64,000 nucleotides of DNA from Flagellimonas profundi (lineage in GTDB: Bacteria; Bacteroidota; Bacteroidia; Flavobacteriales; Flavobacteriaceae): positions 248,001-312,000 of the forward strand of contig NZ_JAFLNM010000001.1 in assembly GCF_017313275.1 (NCBI RefSeq). The letters run 5' to 3'. Below, one piece after another: positions 34,815 to 43,088 of the stretch. The notes under the pieces were generated by a model. It saw only the letters and a list, made by a program, of their open reading frames with translations. It was not told the DNA's origin and made no database searches. Position 1 is the first letter of the stretch; the number at the start of each line of letters is the position of its first letter. The translations under genes were made by a program, and so were the position numbers.

Positions 34815-34855
34815 TTGAAAGTCCAAAAATCACGGGGAAGTTCCTATAGGGTGCC
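34815..34855 (+). repeat. Dispersed repeat, left half (copy B)
   Basis: AATTGAAAGTCCAAAAATCAC followed by GGGGAAGTTCCTATAGGGTG matches the left half of the full copy at 61345-61390 with few differences. The right half is found 190 bp further on (copy C), as if an insertion split the element. Confidence 0.6.
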
Positions 34856-34974
34856 TTTTTTTGGATGGTCGAGAAAAAACTCTGGCAACATAAGGGGTTA
34901 TAGATGATTGGTTAAAACTGCCGCCCCGACTAAAAAATAGTCTCATTTGATATTAAATGGGACCATAAATAATT

Positions 34975-35008
34975 AAAAACCAGAAAATTAATATTTTCTG
35001 GTTTTTTT
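34975..35008. terminator. Hairpin with A/T flanks (bidirectional-type terminator)
   Basis: The arms CCAGAAAAT and ATTTTCTGG are perfect around loop TAAT. The stem extends through AAAAA on the left and TTTTTTT on the right. It sits between repeat copies B and C in the 34618-35374 gap, where no gene is evident. Confidence 0.55.
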
Positions 35009-35041
35009 ATGCCCGAATTTAATTTGGACTAAAGACGTATT

Positions 35042-35122
35042 TTAGGGTGTCCTATTTTTATCCAAAATCCCCAGACCTAGTTTCATTATTGGGGTTTAAA
35101 GTTTTGGTTCTAATCCATTAAG
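35042..35122 (+). repeat. Dispersed repeat, right half (copy C)
   Basis: It starts TTAGGGTGTCCTATTTTTATC and continues with CAGACCT, CATTATTGGGG and GGTTCTAATC, parallel to 61379-61452 of the full copy, but loses the terminal CGGGTCAGTA. Apart from copies B and C and the hairpin at 34975, the 34618-35374 gap shows nothing gene-like. Confidence 0.6.
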
Positions 35123-35374
35123 GATCTAGGTGCAAATATTCAATGGGTTAAATACAATTAATATGAAATCTCTCCAAAATTTATTCATTTGCCCAATGAA
35201 AACATATCGAAACAGTAAAAACACCTATTAGGTTACCTTTTTTGAAAAAAAGTAATGTTTTGGTTTAAAGTTGGGCACTGAAAATTTTTAGTCAGTCAAG
35301 CTTAAAAATATCCAGATTTCTGGATTTGATCATAAAAAAACAGGGTGTTCTTTTTGACAGTTTTCTGTCCTTGC

Positions 35375-35668
35375 TCAGATGAATTGTATTTTAGATTCCA
35401 CAGCCATTATGACTAGCGCCTTCAACTCTTTTAGGACCGTCAGTGTATGTTCTTTTTGAGCAGGAATGATAGATACATCACCTAGGCCTATTTTATATTC
35501 GGTATCTGGCATTTTTATCAACGCTTCCCCTTGTTTGACCACAAGAACCACTTCTCCGGTACTATGGTGAGGTGGCATGATCATGCCATTAAGCCCTGTT
35601 ATCTCCAGAACCTTATATGTTGTCCCTACGGTCATATCCTTTATTTGGGGTCTGTTCATTGTTTCCAT
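35375..35668 (-). CDS. Small cupin-domain protein
   Basis: About 97 residues started at METMNRPQIKDM (35668), which overlaps the tryptophan dioxygenase end by four bases; an upstream in-frame ATG lies deeper inside that gene. A single beta-barrel cupin: PPHHSTGEVVLVVKQGEAL has the first-motif histidines and GLGDVSIIPAQKEHTL the second. Cupins of this size bind a metal or small ligand. The linkage to tryptophan dioxygenase may be functional, but no reaction can be assigned. Confidence 0.8.
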   Translation of the reverse strand: METMNRPQIKDMTVGTTYKVLEITGLNGMIMPPHHSTGEVVLVVKQGEALIKMPDTEYKIGLGDVSIIPAQKEHTLTVLKELKALVIMAVESKIQFI

Positions 35669-35670
35669 AA

Positions 35671-36582
35671 TCAATTGTTTTTGATTTCTCCCCATTGTTC
35701 CTTTTCAATATCGCTCCAAAGTGTTGGGAAGAATTTACGCTGTTGGAATCTTGGATGTAAGTATTTTTTCCATTGTGACCCTCCAGTGGCCATCTTCTGC
35801 TTATTGTCACGTTCTAGATAATGGCTAGCGGTCGTTAAGTGTACCATGGGCCATTTCACATTATAGAGGAGATCAAACTCCTTGAGAGCATCGAGTAGTA
35901 GAGCCGATATGCCCTTCATTTCTCCGATTCGGTCCTGTAGGGTTCGTCCATCCATTTTTTTTGCAAAGGTTATGAGATCGTCCAGATATCTTTCCTCAAA
36001 TCTTTGTAATGTCCAGGTCTTTTTTTGGCTCGTACGGTCATGGCCTGCATCCTTCCAATAGATATGTTCAAAATAATCCGAAATGGAAGGGTTTTTGGGC
36101 AACCTTTTCCTGCCTTCCCTGTTAATAAGGTTTTTCAAAGGGGTGCACAGGATTTCTATATATCGGAATTGAACACTCTGGAAACCACTGGCAGGCGTTA
36201 ATGTCTTTCGAAACTCTTGGTATTCCCCATAGTCCATTCCATCTTTCATGATATCAAAAGAATTGATGAGCATGGAAGTGTATCGTGTGCAACGTTTGAT
36301 TTTTGTGAGCATATAATGTTCATTGATCTCATCCCTGTCCACAAGTTGTTCCAGTTCATGGCGTATCATCTTTAAAAAGAGCTCCGTGACTTGATGATAC
36401 ATGATAAAGATGGTTTCATCCTTGAAAGGGGTGCGTGGCTTTTGCAGGCTCAATAAAGTATCAACTTCGATATAGTCCCAATAGGTGATGGGGTTGGCAT
36501 GGAGCAATCCTTCCAAATAAGTTTCTGGGTTTTCACCCATTTCCAGGTATTTGTCCATGAGCCGGTCGATGGTATTCGACAT
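35671..36582 (-). CDS. Tryptophan 2,3-dioxygenase family protein
   Basis: A 303-residue all-helical haem protein of the TDO family. Recognisable segments are YWDYIEVDTLLSLQKPR, ETIFIMYHQVTELFLKMIRHEL and SGFQSVQFRYIE, with the conserved His, Arg and aromatic residues of the tryptophan pocket; WPMVHLTTASHYLE near residue 245 carries the likely haem-ligand His. It opens the indole ring to N-formylkynurenine. No other kynurenine genes are nearby. A 28-bp palindrome lies 182 bases upstream of its start. Confidence 0.86.
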   Translation of the reverse strand: MSNTIDRLMDKYLEMGENPETYLEGLLHANPITYWDYIEVDTLLSLQKPRTPFKDETIFIMYHQVTELFLKMIRHELEQLVDRDEINEHYMLTKIKRCTRYTSMLINSFDIMKDGMDYGEYQEFRKTLTPASGFQSVQFRYIEILCTPLKNLINREGRKRLPKNPSISDYFEHIYWKDAGHDRTSQKKTWTLQRFEERYLDDLITFAKKMDGRTLQDRIGEMKGISALLLDALKEFDLLYNVKWPMVHLTTASHYLERDNKQKMATGGSQWKKYLHPRFQQRKFFPTLWSDIEKEQWGEIKNN

Positions 36583-36943
36583 ATTTTGAATTTAGTAAGG
36601 TTACTGTCCAAAAAATAATTGACCCCCTATGGTATGGTGAGTCCTTCAAAAATCATCGTTATGTGCCAATGACTTTTTGAGATCCAGTATAGGCTCCTTG
36701 TACCAAGTGTCCGATATTATCTGGCACTTTAATGGCAGGTCGTTAGCAAATATAACACTAAAATTATTTCGGATAAAATTATCCGAAATAAATATTACGC
36801 TTGTATTGTTCCTTGGGAAAGGAGGGGTGTTTTGGCATAAAAAGAGGATGTTAATTGAGTTACTACAAAGGAAGAGATTTGCTGCTGTATGGTGATTTAG
36901 GATAGGTTCATTGGAATCAATGGGGATGATCCAAGAGGGTAGT
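36583..36943. other. Intergenic region with a 28-bp palindrome
   Basis: No gene is convincing here. The main feature is the long perfect inverted repeat at 36764-36791, listed separately. Confidence 0.45.
36764..36791. promoter_or_regulatory. Perfect 28-bp palindrome with GGATAA/TTATCC core
   Basis: The arms TTATTTCGGATAA and TTATCCGAAATAA are perfectly complementary over 13 bases around AA. The core matches the GGAYAA...TTRTCC elements found before the folate ligase gene (37728), RIC (51461) and an Rrf2 gene (51973). It is a candidate operator for an Rrf2-type regulator. It lacks a following T-run, so terminator function is less likely. Confidence 0.55.
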
Positions 36944-37246
36944 TTACCTAAAGGTCACGTTTTCAGTTTCAATATCAAAGATATCCTGTTTTAAGGTAGA
37001 GCGGAGGTAGACAATGATATCTTTTTTAGTAAAGTTCGATCTATACTCAAATCTTACGCTGCTACTGTTGGCATAGCATAGGGTGTTTTCCTTGGAGCTA
37101 TTTGATATATAGGATATGTTATAATACCGAGCCAATCGTTGTATGAATTCCTTTTTTATTTCAAGGGTCATCAACTCATCCTTGGAATAAAAGGATTGAC
37201 TGGACTTCTCGATAAATATTTCCGAAAGTATGACCTTCATAGGCAT
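36944..37246 (-). CDS. Hypothetical protein coupled to the truncated haemoglobin gene
   Basis: A 100-residue protein of unknown family (MPMKVILSEIFIEKS... ending DIETENVTFR) with mixed charge and no signal or membrane segment. Its ATG falls on the base after the stop that the haemoglobin gene would use if its frameshift were repaired. That supports both the gene and the coupling. The second Met (37240) is an equally good start. Confidence 0.55.
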   Translation of the reverse strand: MPMKVILSEIFIEKSSQSFYSKDELMTLEIKKEFIQRLARYYNISYISNSSKENTLCYANSSSVRFEYRSNFTKKDIIVYLRSTLKQDIFDIETENVTFR

Positions 37247-37629
37247 TTATGTATTGTCTCGGTTGAAATATTCGATTTTCAATTGGAACATCTCTGCCAT
37301 TTTTGCGGCCCTGATTTTGGCTTCTTCAGCTTTTTACCGATAAAGTTCTCATCAATGGTCTCAAAAAAAAGATGCTTCCAACGCTCGAAGTGTTTCCCTT
37401 CCACCGCTAGTTTGAGATGAGGAGCGAATGGGCTGCCATGGTAGGTGTGGTCCTCCAAGAGCACGGTTTGCCAAAAGCTGTACATTTTTTCCAAATGGTT
37501 GGGCCAATTGTCCTGTATCACCTCATTGAAAATATGGGCGAGCAAGTCATCCTTGCGAACTTTTCCATAAAAGCTGTCGACCAGTTGTTGGATTTCTTCC
37601 AAACTTTCAATCTGTTTCATTGCTGTCAA
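37247..37629 (-). pseudogene. Group III truncated haemoglobin, interrupted by a single-base frameshift
   Basis: The frame from 37629 reads a group III truncated globin (IQQLVDSFYGKVRKDDLLAHIF, HLEKMYSFWQTVLL, HGSPFAPHLKLAVEGKHFERW with the proximal His region). It runs up to DENFIGKK, then leaves the family and stops near 37279. The other frame continues AEEAKIRAAKMAEMFQLKIE and ends at 37247, exactly the expected C-terminus. One extra A in the A5 run at 37331-37335 restores a 127-residue protein. These globins bind O2 and NO. The gene sits in an NO-related region, and a sequencing error is quite possible. Confidence 0.85.
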
Positions 37630-37687
37630 TTATTTTAGGGGGTTGTAAGTGATGCTCCCTTTGTACCATATGATCCGTTGATAAGTG

Positions 37688-37741
37688 GGATAAAACATCC
37701 AAAGTTAAAAAGAATCCAAAATAACTAGGATAAATTTGTCC
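37688..37741. promoter_or_regulatory. Two GGATAA-type inverted elements between haemoglobin and folate ligase genes
   Basis: GGATAAAACATCC (37688-37700) and AGGATAAATTTGTCC (37727-37741). The second contains TAAATTTG, a fit to the -7 element for the plus-strand gene starting at 37759. A repressor bound there would block that promoter. Both face the divergent globin gene as well. Confidence 0.5.
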
Positions 37742-37758
37742 GAAAATAAACGGTTCAA

Positions 37759-38337
37759 ATGAAGTCGGCTATTCGAACACAGAAACAAACCATAAGAAAT
37801 CAGATGTTGAGGTATAGGGATCAGATGCCCAAATCACAAAAATTGGTTTATGATGAATGGATATGTGTAAGCCTATGGGAAGAGGTGGTATCCCGTCAGG
37901 TCAAAACATTGCACGCATATTTGCCCATGGGCTCTGAAATTGATATTAGTCCCTTTATAGAACAATGTCTTGAGAAGGGGCTTGTGGTAGTAGTACCAAA
38001 AACCTTACCGAAAAGAAGGTTCGAAAATTTAATCCTGACTTCCTTGCAAGCGTTGGAGAATGGTGTGTTCGGGACGAGATTCCCTTCAGGAAACCATATT
38101 TTTCAAGGAGTGTATGATATGATGATCATACCTGGATTGGCCTATGATTCAAAAGGCTATCGACTTGGGTATGGGGGTGGATATTACGATACTTTCTTGG
38201 CAAAGCAAAACAACGCATTCAAAATCGGAATTTGCTACCCTTTTCAAAAAATGGAAAGCCTACCGAAAGAGTCCCACGATATCCAATTGGATAAGGTGCT
38301 GAGCACCTTTGATATCGAAGATGGACAAAATAGGTAG
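37759..38337 (+). CDS. 5-formyltetrahydrofolate cyclo-ligase
   Basis: A 192-residue enzyme of the 5-FCL/MTHFS family. Visible motifs are the N-terminal KQTIRNQMLRYRDQM, YLPMGSEIDISPF, and the C-terminal nucleotide/folate motif IIPGLAYDSKGYRLGYGGGYYDTFL. It uses ATP to turn 5-formyl-THF into 5,10-methenyl-THF. It stands between the globin gene and the NO reductase, and its promoter carries a palindrome also found before NO-detoxification genes. Confidence 0.92.
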   Translation: MKSAIRTQKQTIRNQMLRYRDQMPKSQKLVYDEWICVSLWEEVVSRQVKTLHAYLPMGSEIDISPFIEQCLEKGLVVVVPKTLPKRRFENLILTSLQALENGVFGTRFPSGNHIFQGVYDMMIIPGLAYDSKGYRLGYGGGYYDTFLAKQNNAFKIGICYPFQKMESLPKESHDIQLDKVLSTFDIEDGQNR

Positions 38338-38591
38338 CCACTTGTATGTATCAGGGTTGTTTCATTAATGATCAGGTTTTAATGCTCGATTCACTCCTAT
38401 TGCCAAGCGGTACATAAGGTAGCCATGGAATAAAAGAGGGAAAAAATACATGTATTGGATAATATCCCTGAGATTTTATTGAGGACAGTGGAACTGTACA
38501 GTATTTGATTTCCTATTTAACCCATTTTGTCTATCATTTTAAAGAAGTGATAAGAATTAAATTTTCAGTAATACGTCTTTACTAATAAAAT
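38338..38591. other. Intergenic sequence without a recognisable gene
   Basis: AT-rich spacer upstream of the NO reductase promoter. No open frame or hairpin stands out. Confidence 0.4.
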
Positions 38592-38628
38592 ATAAAAAGG
38601 TCATTTAATATTATATTAAATAAATTTG
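38592..38628 (+). promoter_or_regulatory. NO reductase promoter region with shared 15-mer and palindrome
   Basis: ATAAAAAGGTCATTT (38592-38606) also occurs on the minus strand upstream of nrdG (49777-49791), in the same orientation relative to the gene. Next is a palindrome ATTTAATAT-T-ATATTAAAT (38603-38621), then TAAATTTG (38621-38628) as a likely -7 element. No TTTG is at the -33 position, which suggests an activator-dependent promoter. Confidence 0.5.
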
Positions 38629-38735
38629 TTTTATTTTGGGGCCGAGATTTTTGTTTCGAACCATTCATACGAAAGGGGAGGAGCGAAACTCTTGATCGTA
38701 TCATTGACCAATCAAAAACTTTAAGTGTGTGTAAC

Positions 38736-41102
38736 ATGAAGAACAAAAAAGCGGTTTCAGATAAAAAGGGTTTCAAAAAGAACATTGATTATTGGATGAA
38801 TACCAAAAATTGGTGGGGGCCATTATTGTTCATATTGATCATAAGCTTGGCAGGCGTTGGCATGATCGGGTTTCAAACGTACAACGATGCACCACCTATG
38901 ACAGGTTTCCAGAACCAGGATGGAACACTGCTGATAAGCAAGACGGACATAGAAAAGGGTCAGATCGTCTTCCATAAGTATGCGCTGATGGAATATGGGG
39001 CCTTCTTTGGGGATGGGGCACAACGAGGCCCTGATTTTACTGCTGAGGCCCTTCATCAGATAACCATACATGTCAATGATTACTATCAAAAGCAATACCT
39101 GGTTGAAAATGGTCGCCCCGCTTATCTCGATGAACAAAAAGTAATTGCCGAAAGGGTGAAACGGGAGCTCAAGAATAATGGTTATGACAGTACAGAGGAT
39201 ATTGTTGTATTGAGCGATGCCTACGTGTATGCTTTGGAAAAAGTCAGGAATTACTATTTAAATGTTTTCTTGGATACTTCCAGTGAGAGTTCTTTTCCCT
39301 TGAAGAATTATATAACCGATAAAGAGGAGCTTCTTCATCTTTCCAATTTCTTTTTTTGGGGGGCATGGGTTTGTGTCACCGAAAGACCGGGCGAGGATTT
39401 TAGTTACACGCATAATTGGCCCTATGATGAAGAGGCAGGCAATACCCCAACTTCCCCAGTGGTTTTGTGGAGTGTGTTGGGGTTGTTGGCCTTTGTGCTT
39501 ATGTGTGGGGTGGTATTGTACTTCATAGGACAGTACAATCAGTTGTCGAACAAATTTTTCAAACCTTCCGCCAAAGAATTATTGACGGCCAGAAGTGTCA
39601 GGGACTTTGTGCCTACTAAAACCCAAAGAGCGTCGTACAAATTTTTCTTTGTGGCCATTGTTTTGTTTTTTGTACAGGTATCAAGTGGTTTTGTGACCAT
39701 TAATGAATTTGTGGATTATCTGGGTTTTTTTGGTGTTGACCTCTCGGAATCTTTCCCTATCACGGTTTCCAGAAGTTGGCACTTGATGCTCTCTCTATAT
39801 TGGATATCGACTTGCTGGATTGCTTCTTCCATTTTCATTCTACCGATTTTGGCCAAAAAGGAAGTGGAACATCAGCTTCGACTGATCAATTTGCTTTTTG
39901 TTCTTTTAGTGGTTCTGGTCGCTGGTTCCCTAACAGGCATGGTCATGGGCCCTATGGGACTTTTAGGGGATTGGTGGCATGCTTTGGGACATCAAGGATG
40001 GGAGTTCGTTGATTTCGGACAGGCTTTCCAGATACTGCTCATGCTTATCTTTGTGCTATGGAGCATTGTGGTGTTCAGAGGTATCAGACCTGCATTTGTC
40101 AAGGGGATGCCCTGGAATCTTCCCAATTGGATCATGTATTCCATAATTGGTATTCCCCTATTGTTTATCTCTGGTTTTGTGGCCCGACCGGAAACCAATT
40201 TTGTTATTGCCGATTTTTGGAGATGGATGGTGGTACATATGTGGGTAGAGGCATTTTTTGAAGTGTTCATTACCGTTATCGTGAGCTACCTTATGGTGTT
40301 GATGGGGCTTGTGAGTAGAAATGCCGCCATAAGGGTCATCTATTTTGCCACCATTCTATTTTTGGGCACTGGTCTTTTGGGGATTTCCCACAATTTTTAT
40401 TGGAATGCCAAGCCTGTGGCGACGATGGCCTTGGGCAGTATATTTTCCACATTACAATTCGTACCCCTTATTTTATTGACCGTAGAGGCTTGGCGGTTCA
40501 AGAACATGCCCCGAATTGCCCTTGAGGGAATCAAGCCGAGCGAATTGGGTGATTTCGGGTTTTCAGAGGTGTTTTTGTTTTTGATCGCAGTGAATTTTTG
40601 GAACTTCTTTGGGGCGGGAGTATTGGGAATCATTATCAATTTGCCCATAATGAACTATTATGAGCACGGCACGTATCTAACCGTAAACCATGCCCATGCC
40701 GCTCTGATGGGGGTATATGGGAACATTTCGCTCGCGGCCATGTTATTTGCCTCCAAACTGTTGTTCAAAAGTAAGCGATGGAATAAAAAATTGGTCAAGG
40801 TTTCTTTTTGGTCCATTAATATTGGTTTGATGCTGATGGTGGTCTTGGACCTTCTTCCAGCAGGTACCATTCAATTCAAAGCGGTGGTCGAGAATGGACT
40901 TTGGTTTGCCAGGTCCGATGAGTTCATTGGTGGTGGGGTGTTCCAATCCCTGACCTGGTTGAGAGGTATAGGGGCCTGTGTTTTTCTTTTTGGGGGAGTA
41001 GTTCCCTTACTGTTGTTCATCATATCAAGGGCGAGTTCCTTGAAACGTTCCGGGGACACAGAAACAAGTTTGATACAAATATCAAGACATGATAATATGT
41101 AA
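38736..41102 (+). CDS. norB: Quinol-dependent nitric oxide reductase (qNOR/NorZ type)
   Basis: About 788 residues; ATG 38736 is preferred to a GTG at 38727. The protein has an N-terminal helix and a long periplasmic domain (about 40-230) as in single-subunit qNOR, then 12 helices of the haem-copper family. Haem/metal-ligand segments are seen in SRSWHLMLSLYWI, VVHMWVEAFFEVF, GISHNFYW and VNHAHAALMGVYGN. It reduces 2 NO to N2O with quinol electrons in the inner membrane. It lies in a cluster with NosZ, RIC and Rrf2 regulators. Its 3' end overlaps queD by 14 bases. Confidence 0.9.
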   Translation: MKNKKAVSDKKGFKKNIDYWMNTKNWWGPLLFILIISLAGVGMIGFQTYNDAPPMTGFQNQDGTLLISKTDIEKGQIVFHKYALMEYGAFFGDGAQRGPDFTAEALHQITIHVNDYYQKQYLVENGRPAYLDEQKVIAERVKRELKNNGYDSTEDIVVLSDAYVYALEKVRNYYLNVFLDTSSESSFPLKNYITDKEELLHLSNFFFWGAWVCVTERPGEDFSYTHNWPYDEEAGNTPTSPVVLWSVLGLLAFVLMCGVVLYFIGQYNQLSNKFFKPSAKELLTARSVRDFVPTKTQRASYKFFFVAIVLFFVQVSSGFVTINEFVDYLGFFGVDLSESFPITVSRSWHLMLSLYWISTCWIASSIFILPILAKKEVEHQLRLINLLFVLLVVLVAGSLTGMVMGPMGLLGDWWHALGHQGWEFVDFGQAFQILLMLIFVLWSIVVFRGIRPAFVKGMPWNLPNWIMYSIIGIPLLFISGFVARPETNFVIADFWRWMVVHMWVEAFFEVFITVIVSYLMVLMGLVSRNAAIRVIYFATILFLGTGLLGISHNFYWNAKPVATMALGSIFSTLQFVPLILLTVEAWRFKNMPRIALEGIKPSELGDFGFSEVFLFLIAVNFWNFFGAGVLGIIINLPIMNYYEHGTYLTVNHAHAALMGVYGNISLAAMLFASKLLFKSKRWNKKLVKVSFWSINIGLMLMVVLDLLPAGTIQFKAVVENGLWFARSDEFIGGGVFQSLTWLRGIGACVFLFGGVVPLLLFIISRASSLKRSGDTETSLIQISRHDNM

Positions 41103-41445
41103 ACATTTCAGCTTTGATTCGGCCCACTTTTTACCGAAGGTGCCAGAGGGGCATAAATGTAGGGGGATTCATGGCCATACCTACCGATTGACCTTGTATT
41201 TTGAAGGTAAATTGGATAATGAATTTGGATGGGTCATGGATTTCACGGACATAAAAGAAGCGGTCAACCCAATAATTGAGCGTGTTGACCACAAACTGTT
41301 GAATAATATAGCGGGACTGGAAAACCCCACATGCGAGCATATTGCAATTTGGTTGTGGAATAAGATCAAGGACAAAGTTCCACAGCTCAGCAGGATTAGA
41401 CTGTATGAAACCCCTACATCTGGGGTTGTTTATGAAGGCGTATAG
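41089..41445 (+). CDS. queD: 6-pyruvoyl-tetrahydropterin synthase / QueD family
   Basis: A 118-residue T-fold enzyme. The Zn ligands are His13 (FSFDSAHF) and His28 and His30 (GIHGHTY); the catalytic Cys24 is in KCRGIHGH; TCEHIAIWLW and RLYETPTSG complete the family. It makes 6-carboxy-tetrahydropterin for queuosine, or a related pterin. The overlap with the NO reductase gene is odd for queuosine synthesis and suggests coexpression. No other que genes are nearby. Confidence 0.9.
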   Translation: MIICKHFSFDSAHFLPKVPEGHKCRGIHGHTYRLTLYFEGKLDNEFGWVMDFTDIKEAVNPIIERVDHKLLNNIAGLENPTCEHIAIWLWNKIKDKVPQLSRIRLYETPTSGVVYEGV

Positions 41446-41485
41446 ACGATAGGGAAAAAGCAATGTTTCGATTTTTCGATAATGA

Positions 41486-41938
41486 TCATCTTGACAAATC
41501 GATTCCTTTTAGGGAAATGATCATCCCGTTCTCTTCCATCTCTGTAACAAGTTTAGCAATGGACTTGTCCTTAAAATTACGGAGGATCTCTTCCTTGAAG
41601 GGTGATACTATATGGTGGACTGGACAGGGATTTTCATTGTTGCACTTGGAAAGCCCCAAAAAACAATCATCAAAGATATATTCACCATCTATGCAGGAAA
41701 CAACTTGCCAAAGCGTATTTTCCATATTTCCTTCGTCCAAAAAAAAGCCTCCTCCCGGCCCCTTGCTTGAGGAAACCAATTTATTTGTGGTCAGGTTACG
41801 CAGCAGTTGTGCCAAAAAAGGTTGTGGCACTTCAAGCTCCTCAGCTATTTTTTTTGCTCCGATTTTATTGTTCACAGTACTATGGATAGCTAAATACACT
41901 ACGGCACGGATAGCATACTTACAAGCATTGGTCAGCAT
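41486..41938 (-). CDS. Rrf2-family Fe-S type regulator 1
   Basis: A 150-residue Rrf2 regulator. The winged-helix N-terminus is MLTNACKYAIRAVVYLAI, followed by the KGPGGGFFL wing, and three cysteines spaced C-x6-C-x5-C (CFLGLSKCNNENPC) that would hold an Fe-S cluster. IscR and NsrR use the same region to sense cluster status or NO. Convergent with queD and divergent from nadA. An AAAGATAA/TTATCTTT inverted repeat lies upstream. One of three paralogues in this window. Confidence 0.88.
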   Translation of the reverse strand: MLTNACKYAIRAVVYLAIHSTVNNKIGAKKIAEELEVPQPFLAQLLRNLTTNKLVSSSKGPGGGFFLDEGNMENTLWQVVSCIDGEYIFDDCFLGLSKCNNENPCPVHHIVSPFKEEILRNFKDKSIAKLVTEMEENGMIISLKGIDLSR

Positions 41939-41962
41939 ATGGCGATCATGTTTTATATCTGT

Positions 41963-41991
41963 AAAGATAATAAAAAGATGATTTTATCTTT
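41963..41991. promoter_or_regulatory. Inverted repeat between Rrf2-1 and nadA
   Basis: Perfect 8-base arms AAAGATAA (41963-41970) and TTATCTTT (41984-41991) with an internal second AAAGAT. It is 25 bases before the Rrf2-1 start and 125 before nadA. A further hairpin GGCGAA...TTCGCC lies at 42021-42041. Confidence 0.45.
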
Positions 41992-42115
41992 AATTGTGAT
42001 ATTTATCATTTTTTACCATTGGCGAAGTAGCTAGTTTCGCCCCGCGAACAACCTTTTATAAACTTCGGGTATCACTAAATTTAAAGAACGGTGGCCGATA
42101 ATGAAATAGCATACC

Positions 42116-43081
42116 ATGAACATGGGACAACATATTGATATTTTTGCACCTGAAATTGAGCTTTACCAGGAAATCCAAAGACTTAAAAGAGAAAAAAATG
42201 CGGTACTGCTCTCTCATTATTATCAACGTCCTGAAATACAGGATGTTGCTGATTACGTAGGGGATAGCCTGGACCTTTCACGGGCAGCTGCCAGCACTGA
42301 TGCGGATATTATCGTATTTGCAGGAGTGCATTTTATGGCAGAAACGGCCAAGATTCTAAATCCGACCAAAAAGGTATTGTTGCCGGATCTGGCTGCAGGT
42401 TGTTCACTGGCCGACTCCTGCCCACCAGAAGCTTTTGAGCCCTTTGTGAAAGCGCATCCGAATCACGTTGTGGTCACGTACGTCAACTGTTCGGCAGAGA
42501 TCAAGGCTATGAGCGATTATGTGTGTACCTCTTCCAATGCCCTTAAAATCATTTCAGCGATTCCTGGAACCGTTCCCATAATATTTGCGCCGGACAAGAA
42601 CCTGGGCAGTTATCTGATTGAACAGACCGGAAGGGATATGTTGTTGTGGGATGGCAGCTGTATGGTCCACGAAGCTTTCTGTATCGACAAATTGTTGGAT
42701 TTATGGAGAATGCACCCGGATGCAAAAGTTATTGCCCATCCTGAATCCGAAAAACATATCTTGAAAATAGCAAACTATATCGGTTCCACTTCTGCAATGA
42801 TAGCCTATGCAAAGCACCACCCTAAGGAAAAATATATTGTAGCTACCGAGGCCGGTATCCTTCACGAGATGCAAAAGGAAGTCCCGAACACCATACTGAT
42901 TCCCGCCCCGGCAATGGAGGACAATCATTGTGCCTGTAGCGAATGTGCTTTCATGAAAACAAATACCCTTCAAAAAACATACCGTTGTCTCAGGGATGAG
43001 ACCCCTGAGGTTGAAGTTCGGGAAACCATTGTGGAAAAAGCTTTGATCCCCATAGAACGGATGTTGAAACTTTCCAAATAA
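42116..43081 (+). CDS. nadA: Quinolinate synthase
   Basis: A 321-residue 4Fe-4S enzyme. The cluster cysteines are in [21 protein letters not shown] and [31 protein letters not shown] is the N-terminal signature. It condenses iminoaspartate with dihydroxyacetone phosphate to quinolinate for NAD. It pairs with nadB seven bases downstream. Its oxygen- and NO-sensitive cluster fits with the Fe-S regulator gene divergent from it. Confidence 0.94.
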   Translation: MNMGQHIDIFAPEIELYQEIQRLKREKNAVLLSHYYQRPEIQDVADYVGDSLDLSRAAASTDADIIVFAGVHFMAETAKILNPTKKVLLPDLAAGCSLADSCPPEAFEPFVKAHPNHVVVTYVNCSAEIKAMSDYVCTSSNALKIISAIPGTVPIIFAPDKNLGSYLIEQTGRDMLLWDGSCMVHEAFCIDKLLDLWRMHPDAKVIAHPESEKHILKIANYIGSTSAMIAYAKHHPKEKYIVATEAGILHEMQKEVPNTILIPAPAMEDNHCACSECAFMKTNTLQKTYRCLRDETPEVEVRETIVEKALIPIERMLKLSK

Positions 43082-43088
43082 GTCAAGA

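Noticed and set aside
36677-36895. Plus-strand 72-codon frame spanning the 28-bp palindrome.
   Set aside because: It runs through a perfect palindrome, has no family resemblance and no good leader; more likely non-coding regulatory DNA.
41463-41981. Plus-strand open frame across Rrf2-1.
   Set aside because: The opposite strand encodes a clear Rrf2 protein with cluster cysteines; the plus frame is its antisense shadow.
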